In this document: piece after piece, positions 20,112 to 29,565 of the stretch
How positions within the stretch are numbered: position 1 is the first letter of the stretch
Layout of the letters: every line of letters starts with the position of its first letter
Source: Rhodobacterales bacterium
GTDB taxonomy: Bacteria > Pseudomonadota > Alphaproteobacteria > Rhodobacterales > Rhodobacteraceae
Assembly (NCBI GenBank): GCA_025362795.1
Contig: JANYFE010000051.1
Coordinates: 22,717 to 86,716 of the forward strand
Direction: 5' to 3'
Length of the DNA: 64,000 bases
The notes under the pieces: generated by a model
Databases searched by the model: none
What the model was told of the DNA's origin: nothing
Seen by the model: only the letters and a program-made list of their open reading frames with translations
Program-made: the position numbers and the translations under genes

Positions 20112-20128
20112 CTCCGCCAAAAGCGGAG
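20112..20128 (+). promoter_or_regulatory. glcB: hairpin covering the glcB ribosome-binding site
   Basis: CTCCGC (20112-20117), loop CAAAA, GCGGAG (20123-20128). The 3' arm is the Shine-Dalgarno sequence GCGGAGG that serves ATG 20135, so folding would mask initiation. Confidence 0.45.
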
Positions 20129-20134
20129 GTTCCA

Positions 20135-22276
20135 ATGCCCCAACGTGTCAGCCGTGCCAGCCTGCAAGTCGATCAAATTCTTGCCGATTTTGTCGAATCC
20201 CGTGCCCTACCCGGCACTGGCATAGCCCAGGATCACTTCTGGCAAGGCTTTGCCGACCTGATCCACACTTTCGGCCCCCAAAACCGCGCGCTCCTCGCCA
20301 AACGTGACCATCTGCAAACCCGTATCGACCAATGGCACATCGCCCACCGCGACCACCCCCACGACCCCGCAGCCTACCTGTCCTTTCTGCGTGAGATCGG
20401 CTATCTCCTTCCGGAACCTGACAATTTCCAGATCGACACAAAGAACGTCGACCCCGAAATAGCCGCAATCCCCGGCCCGCAACTCGTCGTGCCCATCACC
20501 AACGCCCGCTATGTGCTGAACGCCGCCAACGCCCGCTGGGGCAGCCTCTACGACGCCCTCTACGGCACCGACGCGATGGGTCCGGTCGTTGGCGGCCCCT
20601 ATGACAAAGGCCGTGGTGCCCGCACCGTCGCCCGCGCCCGGGTTTTTCTGGACGAGGCTTTCCCGGTCCAGAACACCAGCCACGCCGACGCCCGCCGTTA
20701 TTACGTCTCGAACGGCGCGCTGCTGATCGACGACCAACCCCTTGTAACCCCTGCGAAATTCGTAGGCTACAAAGGCAATCCCAAAGCGCCAGACTCTGTC
20801 CTTCTCGTCAACAACGGCCTTCACGTCGAACTCATCTTCGACCGCGCACACCTGATCGGCTCTCGCGATCAGGCCGCGCTGGCCGACATCGTCCTCGAAT
20901 CTGCCGTGTCCGCCATCATGGACTGCGAAGACAGCGTCGCCTGCGTCGATGCCGAAGACAAAACTGCCGCCTACGCCAACTGGCTCGGCACCATGCAAGG
21001 CACCCTGACCGCCGATTTCTCCAAAGGCGGCCGTCCCGTAACCCGCGCCCTCAACCCGGATCGCACTTTCACCGCCCCCGATGGCAAGCCATTGAGTCTC
21101 AAAGGTCGCGCACTTTTGTGGATCCGCAACGTCGGCCACCTGATGACCAACCCCGCCATCCTCGACCGCGACGGACGCGAGGTGCCAGAGGGTCTGATGG
21201 ACGCGATGATCACCACAATGATCGCCATGCACGATCTGCAAAAACCCGACGGCCTGCGCAATTCCCACCACGGGTCCGTCTATGTCGTCAAACCCAAGAT
21301 GCACGGGCCAGAGGAAGTTGCCTTCACCGACGCCATTTTCACCAAGGTCGAAGCCATCCTTGGCCTCAAACAAAACACCGTCAAACTCGGGGTGATGGAC
21401 GAAGAGCGTCGCACCTCCGCCAATCTCAAAGCCTGCATCAAAGCTGCCAGGTCGCGGATTGCCTTCATAAACACCGGCTTTCTCGACCGCACCGGTGACG
21501 AGATTCATACCTCGATGGAGGCGGGGCCGTTTTCCCGCAAGGACTTCATCAAACGCAAGGCCTGGATCGGCGCTTACGAGAATCAGAACGTCGATATCGG
21601 GCTTGAATGCGGCCTGTCGGGCCGCGCCCAGATCGGCAAGGGCATGTGGGCCGCCCCCGACCTGATGGCCGCAATGCTGGAACAGAAAATCGACCACCCC
21701 AAGGCCGGGGCAAACTGCGCCTGGGTGCCCTCACCGACCGCCGCGACCCTGCATGCGTTGCACTACCACAAGGTTGACGTCTTTGCCGTGCAGCGTCGTC
21801 TCGCAGCGGGCGGGCGCCGCGCCTATGTTGAAACGCTGCTGGAAATCCCCCTCGCCGCCTATCGCCGCTGGACCGAAGCGCAGATTGTGCAAGAGGTGGA
21901 AAACAACGCGCAAGGCATCCTCGGCTATGTCGTCCGATGGATTGATCAGGGCGTCGGCTGCTCCAAAGTACCCGACGTTCACGACGTCGGATTGATGGAA
22001 GACCGCGCCACCTGCCGAATCTCCGCGCAACACATCGCCAACTGGCTGCATCATGGCATCGTGTCAGAACCGCAAGTCATCACCAGCCTGCGCAAAATGG
22101 CCGGGGTGGTGGACCGTCAAAACGCGGGCGATGCCGCCTATGAACCGATGGCTCCCGGGTTCAACGGCATCGCTTTCGCCGCCGCACTGGATCTGGTGCT
22201 GAAGGGTCGCGTGCAGCCCTCCGGCTACACCGAACCGATTCTGCACGCGCGTCGGCAAGAAAAGAAGTCCTCCTAG
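20135..22276 (+). CDS. glcB: malate synthase G
   Basis: Condenses glyoxylate with acetyl-CoA to malate. 713 residues from ATG 20135 ([19 protein letters not shown]) behind GCGGAGG; the frame is open to 19889 but that extension is non-conserved. Form G is shown by its length and by [16 protein letters not shown] near the N-terminus, [53 protein letters not shown] and [16 protein letters not shown]. No glycolate oxidase or isocitrate lyase gene is adjacent, so its partner pathway cannot be told from this window. Confidence 0.96.
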   Translation: MPQRVSRASLQVDQILADFVESRALPGTGIAQDHFWQGFADLIHTFGPQNRALLAKRDHLQTRIDQWHIAHRDHPHDPAAYLSFLREIGYLLPEPDNFQIDTKNVDPEIAAIPGPQLVVPITNARYVLNAANARWGSLYDALYGTDAMGPVVGGPYDKGRGARTVARARVFLDEAFPVQNTSHADARRYYVSNGALLIDDQPLVTPAKFVGYKGNPKAPDSVLLVNNGLHVELIFDRAHLIGSRDQAALADIVLESAVSAIMDCEDSVACVDAEDKTAAYANWLGTMQGTLTADFSKGGRPVTRALNPDRTFTAPDGKPLSLKGRALLWIRNVGHLMTNPAILDRDGREVPEGLMDAMITTMIAMHDLQKPDGLRNSHHGSVYVVKPKMHGPEEVAFTDAIFTKVEAILGLKQNTVKLGVMDEERRTSANLKACIKAARSRIAFINTGFLDRTGDEIHTSMEAGPFSRKDFIKRKAWIGAYENQNVDIGLECGLSGRAQIGKGMWAAPDLMAAMLEQKIDHPKAGANCAWVPSPTAATLHALHYHKVDVFAVQRRLAAGGRRAYVETLLEIPLAAYRRWTEAQIVQEVENNAQGILGYVVRWIDQGVGCSKVPDVHDVGLMEDRATCRISAQHIANWLHHGIVSEPQVITSLRKMAGVVDRQNAGDAAYEPMAPGFNGIAFAAALDLVLKGRVQPSGYTEPILHARRQEKKSS

Positions 22277-22524
22277 CCGATATCCAGCGCAATCGCGTGC
22301 ACTCGCCGGTTCAAATCTCCCAAAGCGGTTTGAACCGCCCGGTGCCGTGTGACCCTTGTCATCGCCGCCAAAACGTCGGCACGGATGTGAATCGCAAAAT
22401 GGCTCTCGCCCGAACCATCATCGCCGCCGTGCCCGGCATGTTTGTGGCTTTCGTTCCTGACCACCAGTTCGGTCGGCGAAAAGGCGCGGGTCAGCCGCGT
22501 TGTGATCTCTTCAGTGACGGACAT
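22273..22524 (-). CDS. BolA family protein
   Basis: 83 residues from ATG 22524 ([17 protein letters not shown]). BolA fold: [16 protein letters not shown], then SHFAIHI and [20 protein letters not shown]. The conserved His/Glu region that shares an Fe-S cluster with monothiol glutaredoxins is present. It is convergent with glcB (4-nt overlap) and divergent from the J-domain gene, an arrangement common in Rhodobacterales. Confidence 0.9.
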   Translation of the reverse strand: MSVTEEITTRLTRAFSPTELVVRNESHKHAGHGGDDGSGESHFAIHIRADVLAAMTRVTRHRAVQTALGDLNRRVHAIALDIG

Positions 22525-22594
22525 GCGTCGCTTTCCCCTTCTATCTGCTGACAAAACGCTTAAGCTTGTGGCCCAGAGTCGGAAAGGCCGTTTA

Positions 22595-23227
22595 ATGACC
22601 AGTCGCCCCCCTTTTGAATTCGACATCCGCGTTTCGTCCGATAAGGCCAAGCGCAAAACCGGGCGTCGGGGTATGTCCGGGGCGTTCGACACTTCAACCA
22701 AGGGATGCGATTTTCCGGGCTGCAAGGAAAAGGGGGCCTACCGCGCCCCGAAATCGCCGGACCATCTGGATGAATTCTTCTGGTTCTGCCGCGACCACGT
22801 CCGCGAGTATAACCTCAAATGGAATTTCTTCGGCGCCGCCACGGACGAGGAATTTCAGAAGCTCCTGGAAAAAGACCGCTTGTGGGAACGCGAAACCAAA
22901 CCGTTTTCCCGCAAGGACGACGGCCGCGCTTGGGCCCGGCTTGGCGTGGATGATCCGATGCAGTTGTTGGGACCAAATGCCACGCAAAGCCCCGGCAAGC
23001 CGGTGTCCAACACCACCCGCAAACTGCCCGCCCCAGAACGCAAGGCGGTCGAGATTCTGGATGCGCGCGACACCTGGACAAAAACTGAAATCCGAAAGCA
23101 ATACAAGAGCTTGGTCAAGGATCTTCATCCAGATATGAACGGCGGCGACCGGTCTGACGAGGAACGCTTGCAAGAAGTTGTCTGGGCTTGGGATCAACTG
23201 AAAGACAGTCGCTATTTCAAGGAATAG
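22595..23227 (+). CDS. J-domain (DnaJ-like) protein
   Basis: 210 residues from ATG 22595. The J domain is at the C-terminus: KTEIRKQYKSLVKDLHPDMNGGD, with the HPD motif that stimulates DnaK ATPase. The N-terminal part has CDFPGC...AYRAPKSPD and FFWFCRDHVREYN, a Cys/His pattern that may bind zinc. It is not a full DnaJ: the G/F and zinc-finger regions are missing. In related genomes this gene usually stands close to bolA and cobS; here three unrelated genes separate it from cobS. Confidence 0.85.
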   Translation: MTSRPPFEFDIRVSSDKAKRKTGRRGMSGAFDTSTKGCDFPGCKEKGAYRAPKSPDHLDEFFWFCRDHVREYNLKWNFFGAATDEEFQKLLEKDRLWERETKPFSRKDDGRAWARLGVDDPMQLLGPNATQSPGKPVSNTTRKLPAPERKAVEILDARDTWTKTEIRKQYKSLVKDLHPDMNGGDRSDEERLQEVVWAWDQLKDSRYFKE

Positions 23228-23229
23228 CG

Positions 23230-24891
23230 TCAGGCGTGCCGGATGAAATCATACTTCAAAAGCCAGATCAGCACACGTTCCACATACATCGGCTGAAACC
23301 GGGTCGCGCCTGAAATCACTTCAACTCCGGTGCTGTTCGCCCCGCGTGCCGTGATCACGGCCAGCACGGCCGCAATCTGATCTGTCGTGGCAAAATGCCG
23401 GTTCAACGCCTGATAATTGCGCAGCGCCAGCAGATCCCGCAACCCAGTGCGGCCGGTCAGATCGCTGGCGACAAAACGCGCGTCAGCAAAATTGGCTGTT
23501 TCGGTCGGATAGCCCTGAAACAACAACGTCGGAGAGGGCGCGATCGGCAAAGCATGCCCCGCAATCCGCACCGCCGCATCCCCCGCAGCCCGCCGTTTGG
23601 CGTCCTGCTCGCCCCACAACTCCTGAAACTGCGGGATCACCACCGCCCAGTCATAAACCGCCCGCGCCTTTGCCTGCGCCGCCTGCCCCATACGACGCCG
23701 CAGGTCCGGGTTCTGCGCAAAAAGCAAAATCTGCCGCGTCATGTCCCGCACATCCACCTCGGTCATCGCCGAAACCGCTGCACAATATTGCGAATAGTCG
23801 TCTACGCCCCCCTGCAACCGCAACGCCTCATTGGCCAGATGGTGCGGCCCCAACATTCGCGTCCTGACCCGAAAGCCCACATCCGGTGTGACAGTGTCCT
23901 TCATGCCATCCCAGTCCGACACCAGCAACGGCAGTCCCGCGGCCATACCCTCCAGCGGGGCAAGGCCAAAGGTTTCTTGAATGTTATCAATCATGAACAG
24001 AAAGACATCTGCTGCCGACAACGCGGCCCTGCGGTCTTCTGCCAGCGCACCATCCAAAAGCAGAAATCCGACATCCGGCATCAGCCTGGCTGCGCCCTCG
24101 ACAAAAACCGTCTTGGCATAGGCGTGTCGAAACAGCCCGCAAAACACCACATGCAGCTTTTGTCCCGGCTTCAACCCATCTTGCGCCGCCTGCATCGCCA
24201 GATAGATCGGCAGCGGATCGAATTTCTCATGTGGGGTCAGGCGGGCGATCGTGGTGAAAACCACATCCTCCGCGCCGCAACCCAGTCGGTCACGCAGCGA
24301 TTGCCGCGCCACCGGGTCCGGCACAAAATCGTCGCAATGAATGCCCAGCGGAATGACCGGAAACATCGGCCGCGGCGGCGGAGCAGCGCGAAAACGCTGC
24401 CGGACATGGGCGTCGATCAAGTCCATCTGCACCGAAACCGCGGCCTGCACCGCAGTGGATGTGCAGATCACCGCGTCCCATTCCATCACCGGCGCCATGC
24501 GCAGATCGAAAAACCCCTGCATGATACCCATGGTCGACGTGGTGTGGGTGATCCCGCACACCGCCCAGGCATCCGAACCGTAATCGGCGCGCCGCCACGC
24601 CTCGCCGGCGATATTGGCCGCCGGATAAAACAGGTTGGTCAACGGCGCGATACTGCCGGGCCGCGCCAACCCGACCGGCCGCAGTTTCTTGTCCGGGCGC
24701 AACGCCTGCACCAGTGTTTCGACTTCGGCGGCTTCGGAATTGGCCTTGGCAAGGATGACAAACTCTTCCACCGCGCCGTGGCGCAGGTAGCCTTTCAGAA
24801 AACTCTCGCCCGCCACCCTGCGGCCATTGATGCCTTTGACGGCGGGCGCATAGCCGTCCGATGCGTAGAAAATCGCCGCATTCGCCTTCAT
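23230..24891 (-). CDS. glycosyltransferase (GT4-like)
   Basis: 553 residues from ATG 24891, which overlaps the methyltransferase stop (ATGA). The C-terminal half has the GT-B pattern: VVFTTIARLTPHEKFDPLPI, then LPDVGFLLLDG-type segment, and the donor-site stretch IQETFGLAPLEGMAAGLPLLVSDWDG with the E-x7-E-like motif. The N-terminal acceptor domain is long (GINGRRVAGESFLKGYLRHG). Translationally coupled to an FkbM-like methyltransferase, so the two probably decorate the same glycan or lipid. The acceptor is unknown. Confidence 0.82.
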   Translation of the reverse strand: MKANAAIFYASDGYAPAVKGINGRRVAGESFLKGYLRHGAVEEFVILAKANSEAAEVETLVQALRPDKKLRPVGLARPGSIAPLTNLFYPAANIAGEAWRRADYGSDAWAVCGITHTTSTMGIMQGFFDLRMAPVMEWDAVICTSTAVQAAVSVQMDLIDAHVRQRFRAAPPPRPMFPVIPLGIHCDDFVPDPVARQSLRDRLGCGAEDVVFTTIARLTPHEKFDPLPIYLAMQAAQDGLKPGQKLHVVFCGLFRHAYAKTVFVEGAARLMPDVGFLLLDGALAEDRRAALSAADVFLFMIDNIQETFGLAPLEGMAAGLPLLVSDWDGMKDTVTPDVGFRVRTRMLGPHHLANEALRLQGGVDDYSQYCAAVSAMTEVDVRDMTRQILLFAQNPDLRRRMGQAAQAKARAVYDWAVVIPQFQELWGEQDAKRRAAGDAAVRIAGHALPIAPSPTLLFQGYPTETANFADARFVASDLTGRTGLRDLLALRNYQALNRHFATTDQIAAVLAVITARGANSTGVEVISGATRFQPMYVERVLIWLLKYDFIRHA

Positions 24892-25685
24892 TTGCGCTGC
24901 ATCCACAACCAAGGTGTCGGCCCGCCCCGCCACTCCCAAAGCGCTATCAAACGGTCAAGGTCGCTCAGGGTCTCCATCCAGTCCGGCAAGTCGGCGCTGA
25001 TCTGACGGTTAAGCCGGGTGATCTGGTGGCTTGCCGCAAATCGGCCGGCGATCAGTCCCGACAGCCCCGGCAGCATCACATCATGGGTTTCCACCAGAAT
25101 ATCCGCAGCCAGCAGGCCCGGCGCCAGCACCGGGTCCAGCAGCACCGCCTCCGCCCCTTCGATGTCGCACAGGACCAGCGTTGGCTGGTCGGCACAGACC
25201 CCAAAATCGGCATGGTCCATCCGCCCGCCAATGACGACCCGGTCCGCCACGCCATTCCGCTCTGCCAGCTTTCCGCACAGCACCTGCGCCTTGGGGTTTT
25301 CGTCCCGGGCCCAGACCCGGGCCTCCGGCATGCGCCGCGCCAGACCCACCGCATAGTACCCTTCGGCACAGCCCACATCGATCACCAGCGGATAAGCGCG
25401 GGCGACGATTTCCTCAATCACCGGCGCAAGGCTCGCCTCGTAACAGCCAAGCAGCCGCGCCGAACGTGACCCTTCAGAGGCGCGGATGGCATAATCCATG
25501 CCTTTGAACGGGCCAGACAGCACAACGCTGCCCGAGCGTTCCAAGATCGTATTGGCAAGCAGCTCTGCCCGCCACTTTGCCAAATGCCGCAGCGCGGCGG
25601 CAAGCTGGGCGGCATCCGCGGGCGCTGCGGCAATTTTGCGCAGGGCCTCCGTTGCGGCAATGGTCAGCGGCGAGGCAGGGGGCAC
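24888..25685 (-). CDS. FkbM-like SAM-dependent methyltransferase
   Basis: 265 residues. Class I methyltransferase motif I is LVIDVGCAEGYYAVGLARRM, acidic motif II WARDENPKAQ, and LVLCDIEGAEAVLLDP is the FkbM-type DxEGxE motif. The N-terminal 60 residues are Ala-rich helix. It heads a two-gene operon with the glycosyltransferase. Target is probably a sugar hydroxyl, inferred from the partner. Confidence 0.8.
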   Translation of the reverse strand: MPPASPLTIAATEALRKIAAAPADAAQLAAALRHLAKWRAELLANTILERSGSVVLSGPFKGMDYAIRASEGSRSARLLGCYEASLAPVIEEIVARAYPLVIDVGCAEGYYAVGLARRMPEARVWARDENPKAQVLCGKLAERNGVADRVVIGGRMDHADFGVCADQPTLVLCDIEGAEAVLLDPVLAPGLLAADILVETHDVMLPGLSGLIAGRFAASHQITRLNRQISADLPDWMETLSDLDRLIALWEWRGGPTPWLWMQRK

Positions 25686-25747
25686 AAGCGGGGCTCCTAA
25701 ATGTTTCCCCTATGGATAGCGGTGACACCCTGCCCTGTCCACTCTAG

Positions 25748-26194
25748 TTAGGCCGCTCTGAACACCAGCGCCACGCCGTTCATGCAATAGCGCAATCCGG
25801 TCGGCTGCGGGCCGTCGTTGAAAACATGGCCCAAATGCCCTCCACAGCGGCTGCAGTGCACCTCAGTTCGCCCGCCATCCGCGCCGGTCCCCACGGCATC
25901 CGCCAGCGGCTGCCAGAAAGACGGCCAACCGGTGCCGCTTTCGAACTTGGTGTCCGATGAATAGACCGCCAAATCACACCCTGCACAGGAAAACTGACCC
26001 TTGCGATGTTCCTCCAGCAACGGGCTGGTCCCGGCCCGCTCGGTGCCTTGCTGGCGCAGAACCTTGTATTGCGCCGGGGTCAGCAGGCTTTGCCATTCGG
26101 CATCGCTATGTGTCACTTTGAAGGTCTCGGCCCAGGCACCACGGCCCAAGCTGGCGAATACCGTGCCAAGGGCAAGAAAGCTGCGACGTTGCAT
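25748..26194 (-). CDS. msrB: peptide-methionine (R)-S-oxide reductase MsrB, exported
   Basis: 148 residues from ATG 26194. The N-terminus MQRRSFLALGTVFASLGRGAWA carries a twin-arginine motif (RRSFLAL), so a Tat-exported periplasmic form is likely. MsrB domain: two zinc CxxC pairs (CAGC and CSRC), ESGTGWPSFWQP, GHLGHVFNDGP and the catalytic RYCMNG. It reduces methionine-R-sulfoxide in oxidised proteins. It is not paired with msrA here. Confidence 0.93.
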   Translation of the reverse strand: MQRRSFLALGTVFASLGRGAWAETFKVTHSDAEWQSLLTPAQYKVLRQQGTERAGTSPLLEEHRKGQFSCAGCDLAVYSSDTKFESGTGWPSFWQPLADAVGTGADGGRTEVHCSRCGGHLGHVFNDGPQPTGLRYCMNGVALVFRAA

Positions 26195-26390
26195 ATGAAC
26201 TCCTTTCAGGGGTTTGTGCCAGAATACCGGCAATCGCCCGCCCGACCGCCAACAAAATCATCACCTCACGCAGTTGCGAAGCATCGTGAACACAGCCGCG
26301 CCCCTTGCAGCCCCCGGCGGAATGTTCCAAACAAGTCACTGAAATGCCGGCCCGCAAATCGGGTCTGCCATCTGTTCATGGACGGTTGCA

Positions 26391-27365
26391 ATGCTGAATA
26401 CGGTCGCAAAACCCACGGAAGACATCTCGGTCCGCGAGGTGTTTGGCATTGATACCGAGATGAAGGTCAAAGGCTTTGCCGAGGCGACCGATCGGGTTCC
26501 GGCGATTGACCCGACCTATAAATTCGACCCTGACACCACTTTGGCGATTCTGGCGGGTTTTGCCTATAACCGCAGGGTAATGATCCAAGGCTACCACGGC
26601 ACCGGCAAATCCACCCATATCGAACAGGTTGCCGCTGCACTGAAATGGCCCTGCGTGCGGGTCAACCTCGACAGCCACATCTCCCGCATCGACCTGATCG
26701 GCAAGGACGCGATCAAGCTGCGCGACGGCAAGCAAGTGACCGAATTCCACGAAGGCATCCTGCCCTGGGCCCTGCGCAACCCGGTCGCCATCGTGTTCGA
26801 CGAATACGACGCGGGCCGCCCGGACGTGATGTTCGTCATCCAACGCGTGCTGGAACATGACGGCAAGCTGACCCTCTTGGACCAGAACGAGATCATCACC
26901 CCCCACCCGTCCTTCCGCCTGTTCGCCACCTCCAACACCGTTGGCCTTGGCGATACCACGGGCCTCTACCACGGCGTGCAGCAGATCAACCAGGCCCAGA
27001 TGGACCGCTGGTCGCTGGTGGCTACGCTGAACTACCTGAGCCACGACGCGGAAGCTGCGATCGTTCTAGCCAAAAGCCCGCACTACAACACCGAAAAAGG
27101 CCGCAAGCAGATTGGCCAGATGGTCACGGTCGCCGATCTCACTCGCACCGCCTTTATGAACGGTGACCTTTCCACCGTGATGTCGCCGCGCACCGTTCTG
27201 AACTGGGCACAAAACGCCGAGATCTTCCGCAACGTCGGCTATGCCTTCCGCCTGACTTTCCTGAACAAATGCGACGAGCTGGAACGCAGCACGGTGGCCG
27301 AATTCTACCAACGCTGTTTTGCCGAGGAACTGCCAGAAAGTGCGGCAAGCATGGCGATGAAGTAA
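26391..27365 (+). CDS. cobS: aerobic cobaltochelatase subunit CobS
   Basis: 324-residue AAA+ ATPase of the MoxR clade. Walker [16 protein letters not shown], Walker [20 protein letters not shown], sensor region [11 protein letters not shown]. CobS forms the ring that, with CobT and CobN, inserts cobalt into hydrogenobyrinic acid a,c-diamide in the aerobic B12 pathway. cobT normally follows directly. Here the next 520 bp carry only a toxin relic and then rnj on the other strand. cobT and cobN must be elsewhere if B12 is made de novo. Confidence 0.94.
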   Translation: MLNTVAKPTEDISVREVFGIDTEMKVKGFAEATDRVPAIDPTYKFDPDTTLAILAGFAYNRRVMIQGYHGTGKSTHIEQVAAALKWPCVRVNLDSHISRIDLIGKDAIKLRDGKQVTEFHEGILPWALRNPVAIVFDEYDAGRPDVMFVIQRVLEHDGKLTLLDQNEIITPHPSFRLFATSNTVGLGDTTGLYHGVQQINQAQMDRWSLVATLNYLSHDAEAAIVLAKSPHYNTEKGRKQIGQMVTVADLTRTAFMNGDLSTVMSPRTVLNWAQNAEIFRNVGYAFRLTFLNKCDELERSTVAEFYQRCFAEELPESAASMAMK

Positions 27366-27428
27366 GGGGCGCGGGCGGACTTGAAGGTGCTAGCCCGCTG
27401 GACCCAACGCAATTGAGGCGAGGCGCGG

Positions 27429-27645
27429 ATGAAGTCCTATCTTCGCGCCCTGTCGGTTCGGTTCAACTGGCTGGCCGGTCATCCCAAGCAAGGTCGCGAC
27501 CGCAGCGACGTCGGCAAATGCCATCGCTCCTTTCCGGAAGAGCGTCATTTGAGTTTCCATCTTATCGCGGACAACGGAATTGCCGTGATCGGGCATTCTT
27601 CATCCTGCAATGGACATCGCAAGCCAGCTTGATTTGGAACCATGA
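27429..27645 (+). pseudogene. ParE/RelE-type toxin relic, N-truncated and frameshifted
   Basis: ATG 27429 opens onto the second helix of a ParE-family toxin: SYLRALSVRFNWLAGHPKQG, then GKCHRSFPEERHLSFHLIAD and NGIAVIG. Adding to the case, one surplus G in the GGG at 27591-27593 shifts the frame; removing it restores GILHPAMDIASQLDLEP and a TGA at 27643-27645, the usual ParE ending (ILHxxMD). The first 20-25 residues of a normal ParE are missing and a stop precedes the ATG in frame. No antitoxin gene is upstream. Seen directly in the sequence; family assignment from the conserved C-terminal pattern. Confidence 0.65.
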
Positions 27646-27848
27646 TCAACATCTTGCCGTTCAGCATCCAGCGGGCGTCAACGCGATCCAGCGAGCAGCT
27701 ATCGACGTGACGCTGGCTTTCACCAACCCTACTCGATTTTCCCTGGTGCCAGCCGCCATAAATCTGACCAAGCGGTTAACGAAAAAAATCAAACATTTGA
27801 TTTCAATGACATTTCCAAGATGTCCACATGCGGACACCCGCGACAATT

Positions 27849-27874
27849 CCGGGCGCCACCAGCGGGGCGCCCGG
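27849..27874 (-). terminator. terminator hairpin of rnj
   Basis: CCGGGCGCC (27849-27857), 8-nt loop, GGCGCCCGG (27866-27874), 15 bp beyond the rnj stop. On the minus strand it is followed by AATTG, a weak T-run. Confidence 0.55.
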
Positions 27875-27888
27875 CAATATCTCTGGTT

Positions 27889-29565
27889 CTACTCCGCTGC
27901 CAGCCTGCTGACCACCACTGTGACCTCTGGTTTTTTGCCGATTTCTTCCATCGTGACCTGGCGCACCACCCGCTTAAGCGCCTCGTCCAGCTTGTCATCG
28001 TCGCCCAACAGCTTCTTGCTGGCCCCGGCAACAAATTCCCCCAGATCGCCCTCCAGCGTTTCCGCCAGATCGCGCCCGCCCTTACCCTTGGTCGGCAAGC
28101 CGCGCAGATCGACCCACGCATCGCCCAAAGGATCGTCGCCCTCGTCCAAAATCAGCGTCACCGTGATGTGACCATTCAGCGCCATGCGGATCCGGTCGCG
28201 CACAACGCCGTCCATCGCGCCGATCAATGCAGACCCATCCAGGAAGGTCCGCCCCGCCTCGATCCGCTCCGCCACCACCGGCACATCACCGGAGATGTCC
28301 AACATCGTACCATTGGTCGCGATCATCGAGGCAATTCCAGCGTCATGCGCAATCCGCACATGTTCGCGCAGGTGGCGATGCTCGCCGTGCATCGGGATCA
28401 CCATGTCAGGCAACAGCAGGCGGTGGACATGCTCCAGATCAGGCCGGTTGGCATGGCCCGAAACGTGGTACTTCCCGGTGTTGTCATCAATCACGTCGAC
28501 GCCCATCTCCGAAAAAGCGTTGATGATCTTGCCGACTTCGCGTTCATTGCCCGGAATACACTTGGACGAAAACAGGAACGTATCGCCCTCTTTCATCTCC
28601 AGCCCCAGATATTTGCCCCGCGACAGTTGCGCCGAAGCCGCCCGACGCTCGCCCTGCGACCCGGTGACGATCAGCATCAGGTTGCGGCGTGGCACTTCCA
28701 GCGCGGCCTCCGGGGTGATTGTCGGCGGAAACTTGGCCAGCACACCGGATTCTTCCGCCGCTGTTACCATCCGCTTCATCGCCCGCCCCAGCAGGCAGAC
28801 CGAACGACCCGCCGCCCGCCCGGCCTCTGCCAGCGTTTTCAGCCGCGCCACGTTGGAGGCGAACGTCGTCGCCACCACCATGCCACCCGCACCGCGGATC
28901 AATTCGGCGATCGGTTCTGGCAGGGTGCTTTCCGACCGCCCGGCATGTAGCGAGAACACGTTGGTGCTGTCACACATCAGCGCCCGCACCGGAGTTTCCG
29001 CGGCGATCTCAGCAAATCGCTGATCCTCCCAGCCCTCACCAACGCCCGGATTGGCATCCAGCTTGAAATCGCCGGTGTGCACGATTCGCCCCGCAGGCGA
29101 GTCGATGACCAAGGCTGCACTTTCTGGGATCGAATGGCTCACCGGAACAAACTGCACCGTAAACGGCCCCGCCGTCACCGCCGCAGGCCGCGCCTCGACC
29201 GTCTTGATCGCATCCAACGGCAGCCCGGCTTCCTCGAACTTCATCCGGCCAATCGTCGCGGTAAACTTCCGCGCATAGATTGGCTTTTTCAGCTGCGGCC
29301 ACAGATGTGCCAGCGCGCCGATGTGGTCCTCGTGCGCATGGGTGATGAAAATTGCTTCCAGCCGATCAATCCGCGCCAGCAGCCAAGAGATATCGGCCAT
29401 GATCAGATCGACACCGGGCGTCGAATCCATATCCGGGAACGAAACCCCCAGATCGACCAGAATCAGCCGTTCGCGCCCTTTCTGCCCATAGCCATAGACA
29501 TAGGCGTTCATGCCAATTTCCCCGGCGCCGCCGAGGGGTAGATAAATCAGTCTTTCACCGGCCAT
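27889..29565 (-). CDS. rnj: ribonuclease J
   Basis: 558-residue metallo-beta-lactamase/beta-CASP RNase with both 5'-3' exo- and endonuclease activity in this family. Zinc site FITHAHEDHIGAL at residues 73-85, N-terminal LGGAGEIGMNAYVYGYG, and beta-CASP segments MLIVTGSQGERRAASAQLS and VSGHANRPDLEHVHRLL. Its ATG lies inside the last codons of coaX (11-nt overlap), so coaX-rnj are coupled. It ends the long minus-strand gene series that starts at nuoA. Confidence 0.95.
   Translation of the reverse strand: MAGERLIYLPLGGAGEIGMNAYVYGYGQKGRERLILVDLGVSFPDMDSTPGVDLIMADISWLLARIDRLEAIFITHAHEDHIGALAHLWPQLKKPIYARKFTATIGRMKFEEAGLPLDAIKTVEARPAAVTAGPFTVQFVPVSHSIPESAALVIDSPAGRIVHTGDFKLDANPGVGEGWEDQRFAEIAAETPVRALMCDSTNVFSLHAGRSESTLPEPIAELIRGAGGMVVATTFASNVARLKTLAEAGRAAGRSVCLLGRAMKRMVTAAEESGVLAKFPPTITPEAALEVPRRNLMLIVTGSQGERRAASAQLSRGKYLGLEMKEGDTFLFSSKCIPGNEREVGKIINAFSEMGVDVIDDNTGKYHVSGHANRPDLEHVHRLLLPDMVIPMHGEHRHLREHVRIAHDAGIASMIATNGTMLDISGDVPVVAERIEAGRTFLDGSALIGAMDGVVRDRIRMALNGHITVTLILDEGDDPLGDAWVDLRGLPTKGKGGRDLAETLEGDLGEFVAGASKKLLGDDDKLDEALKRVVRQVTMEEIGKKPEVTVVVSRLAAE

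Larger units (their letters stand above)
19713..20134. other. nrdJ-glcB intergenic region
   Basis: 422 bp holding a strong hairpin after nrdJ (19740-19764), a copy of the dispersed AAATATCCC element with its own hairpin (19797-19839), about 250 bp with nothing I recognise, and a hairpin that covers the glcB ribosome-binding site (20112-20128). Confidence 0.5.
27366..27888. other. cobS-rnj gap with toxin relic
   Basis: 523 bp. GCGGGC (27371-27376) and GCCCGC (27393-27398) could pair to end cobS. The ParE relic follows (27429-27645), then an A/T-rich stretch with no gene (27646-27840) and the rnj terminator hairpin. No trace of cobT was seen in any frame. Confidence 0.5.

Noticed and set aside
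20207..21697. 496-codon frame antisense to glcB
   Set aside because: Shadow of glcB codons; no motif.
27269..28171. 300-codon plus-strand frame from within cobS into rnj
   Set aside because: Spans a known terminator hairpin and the antisense of rnj; composition is not coding.
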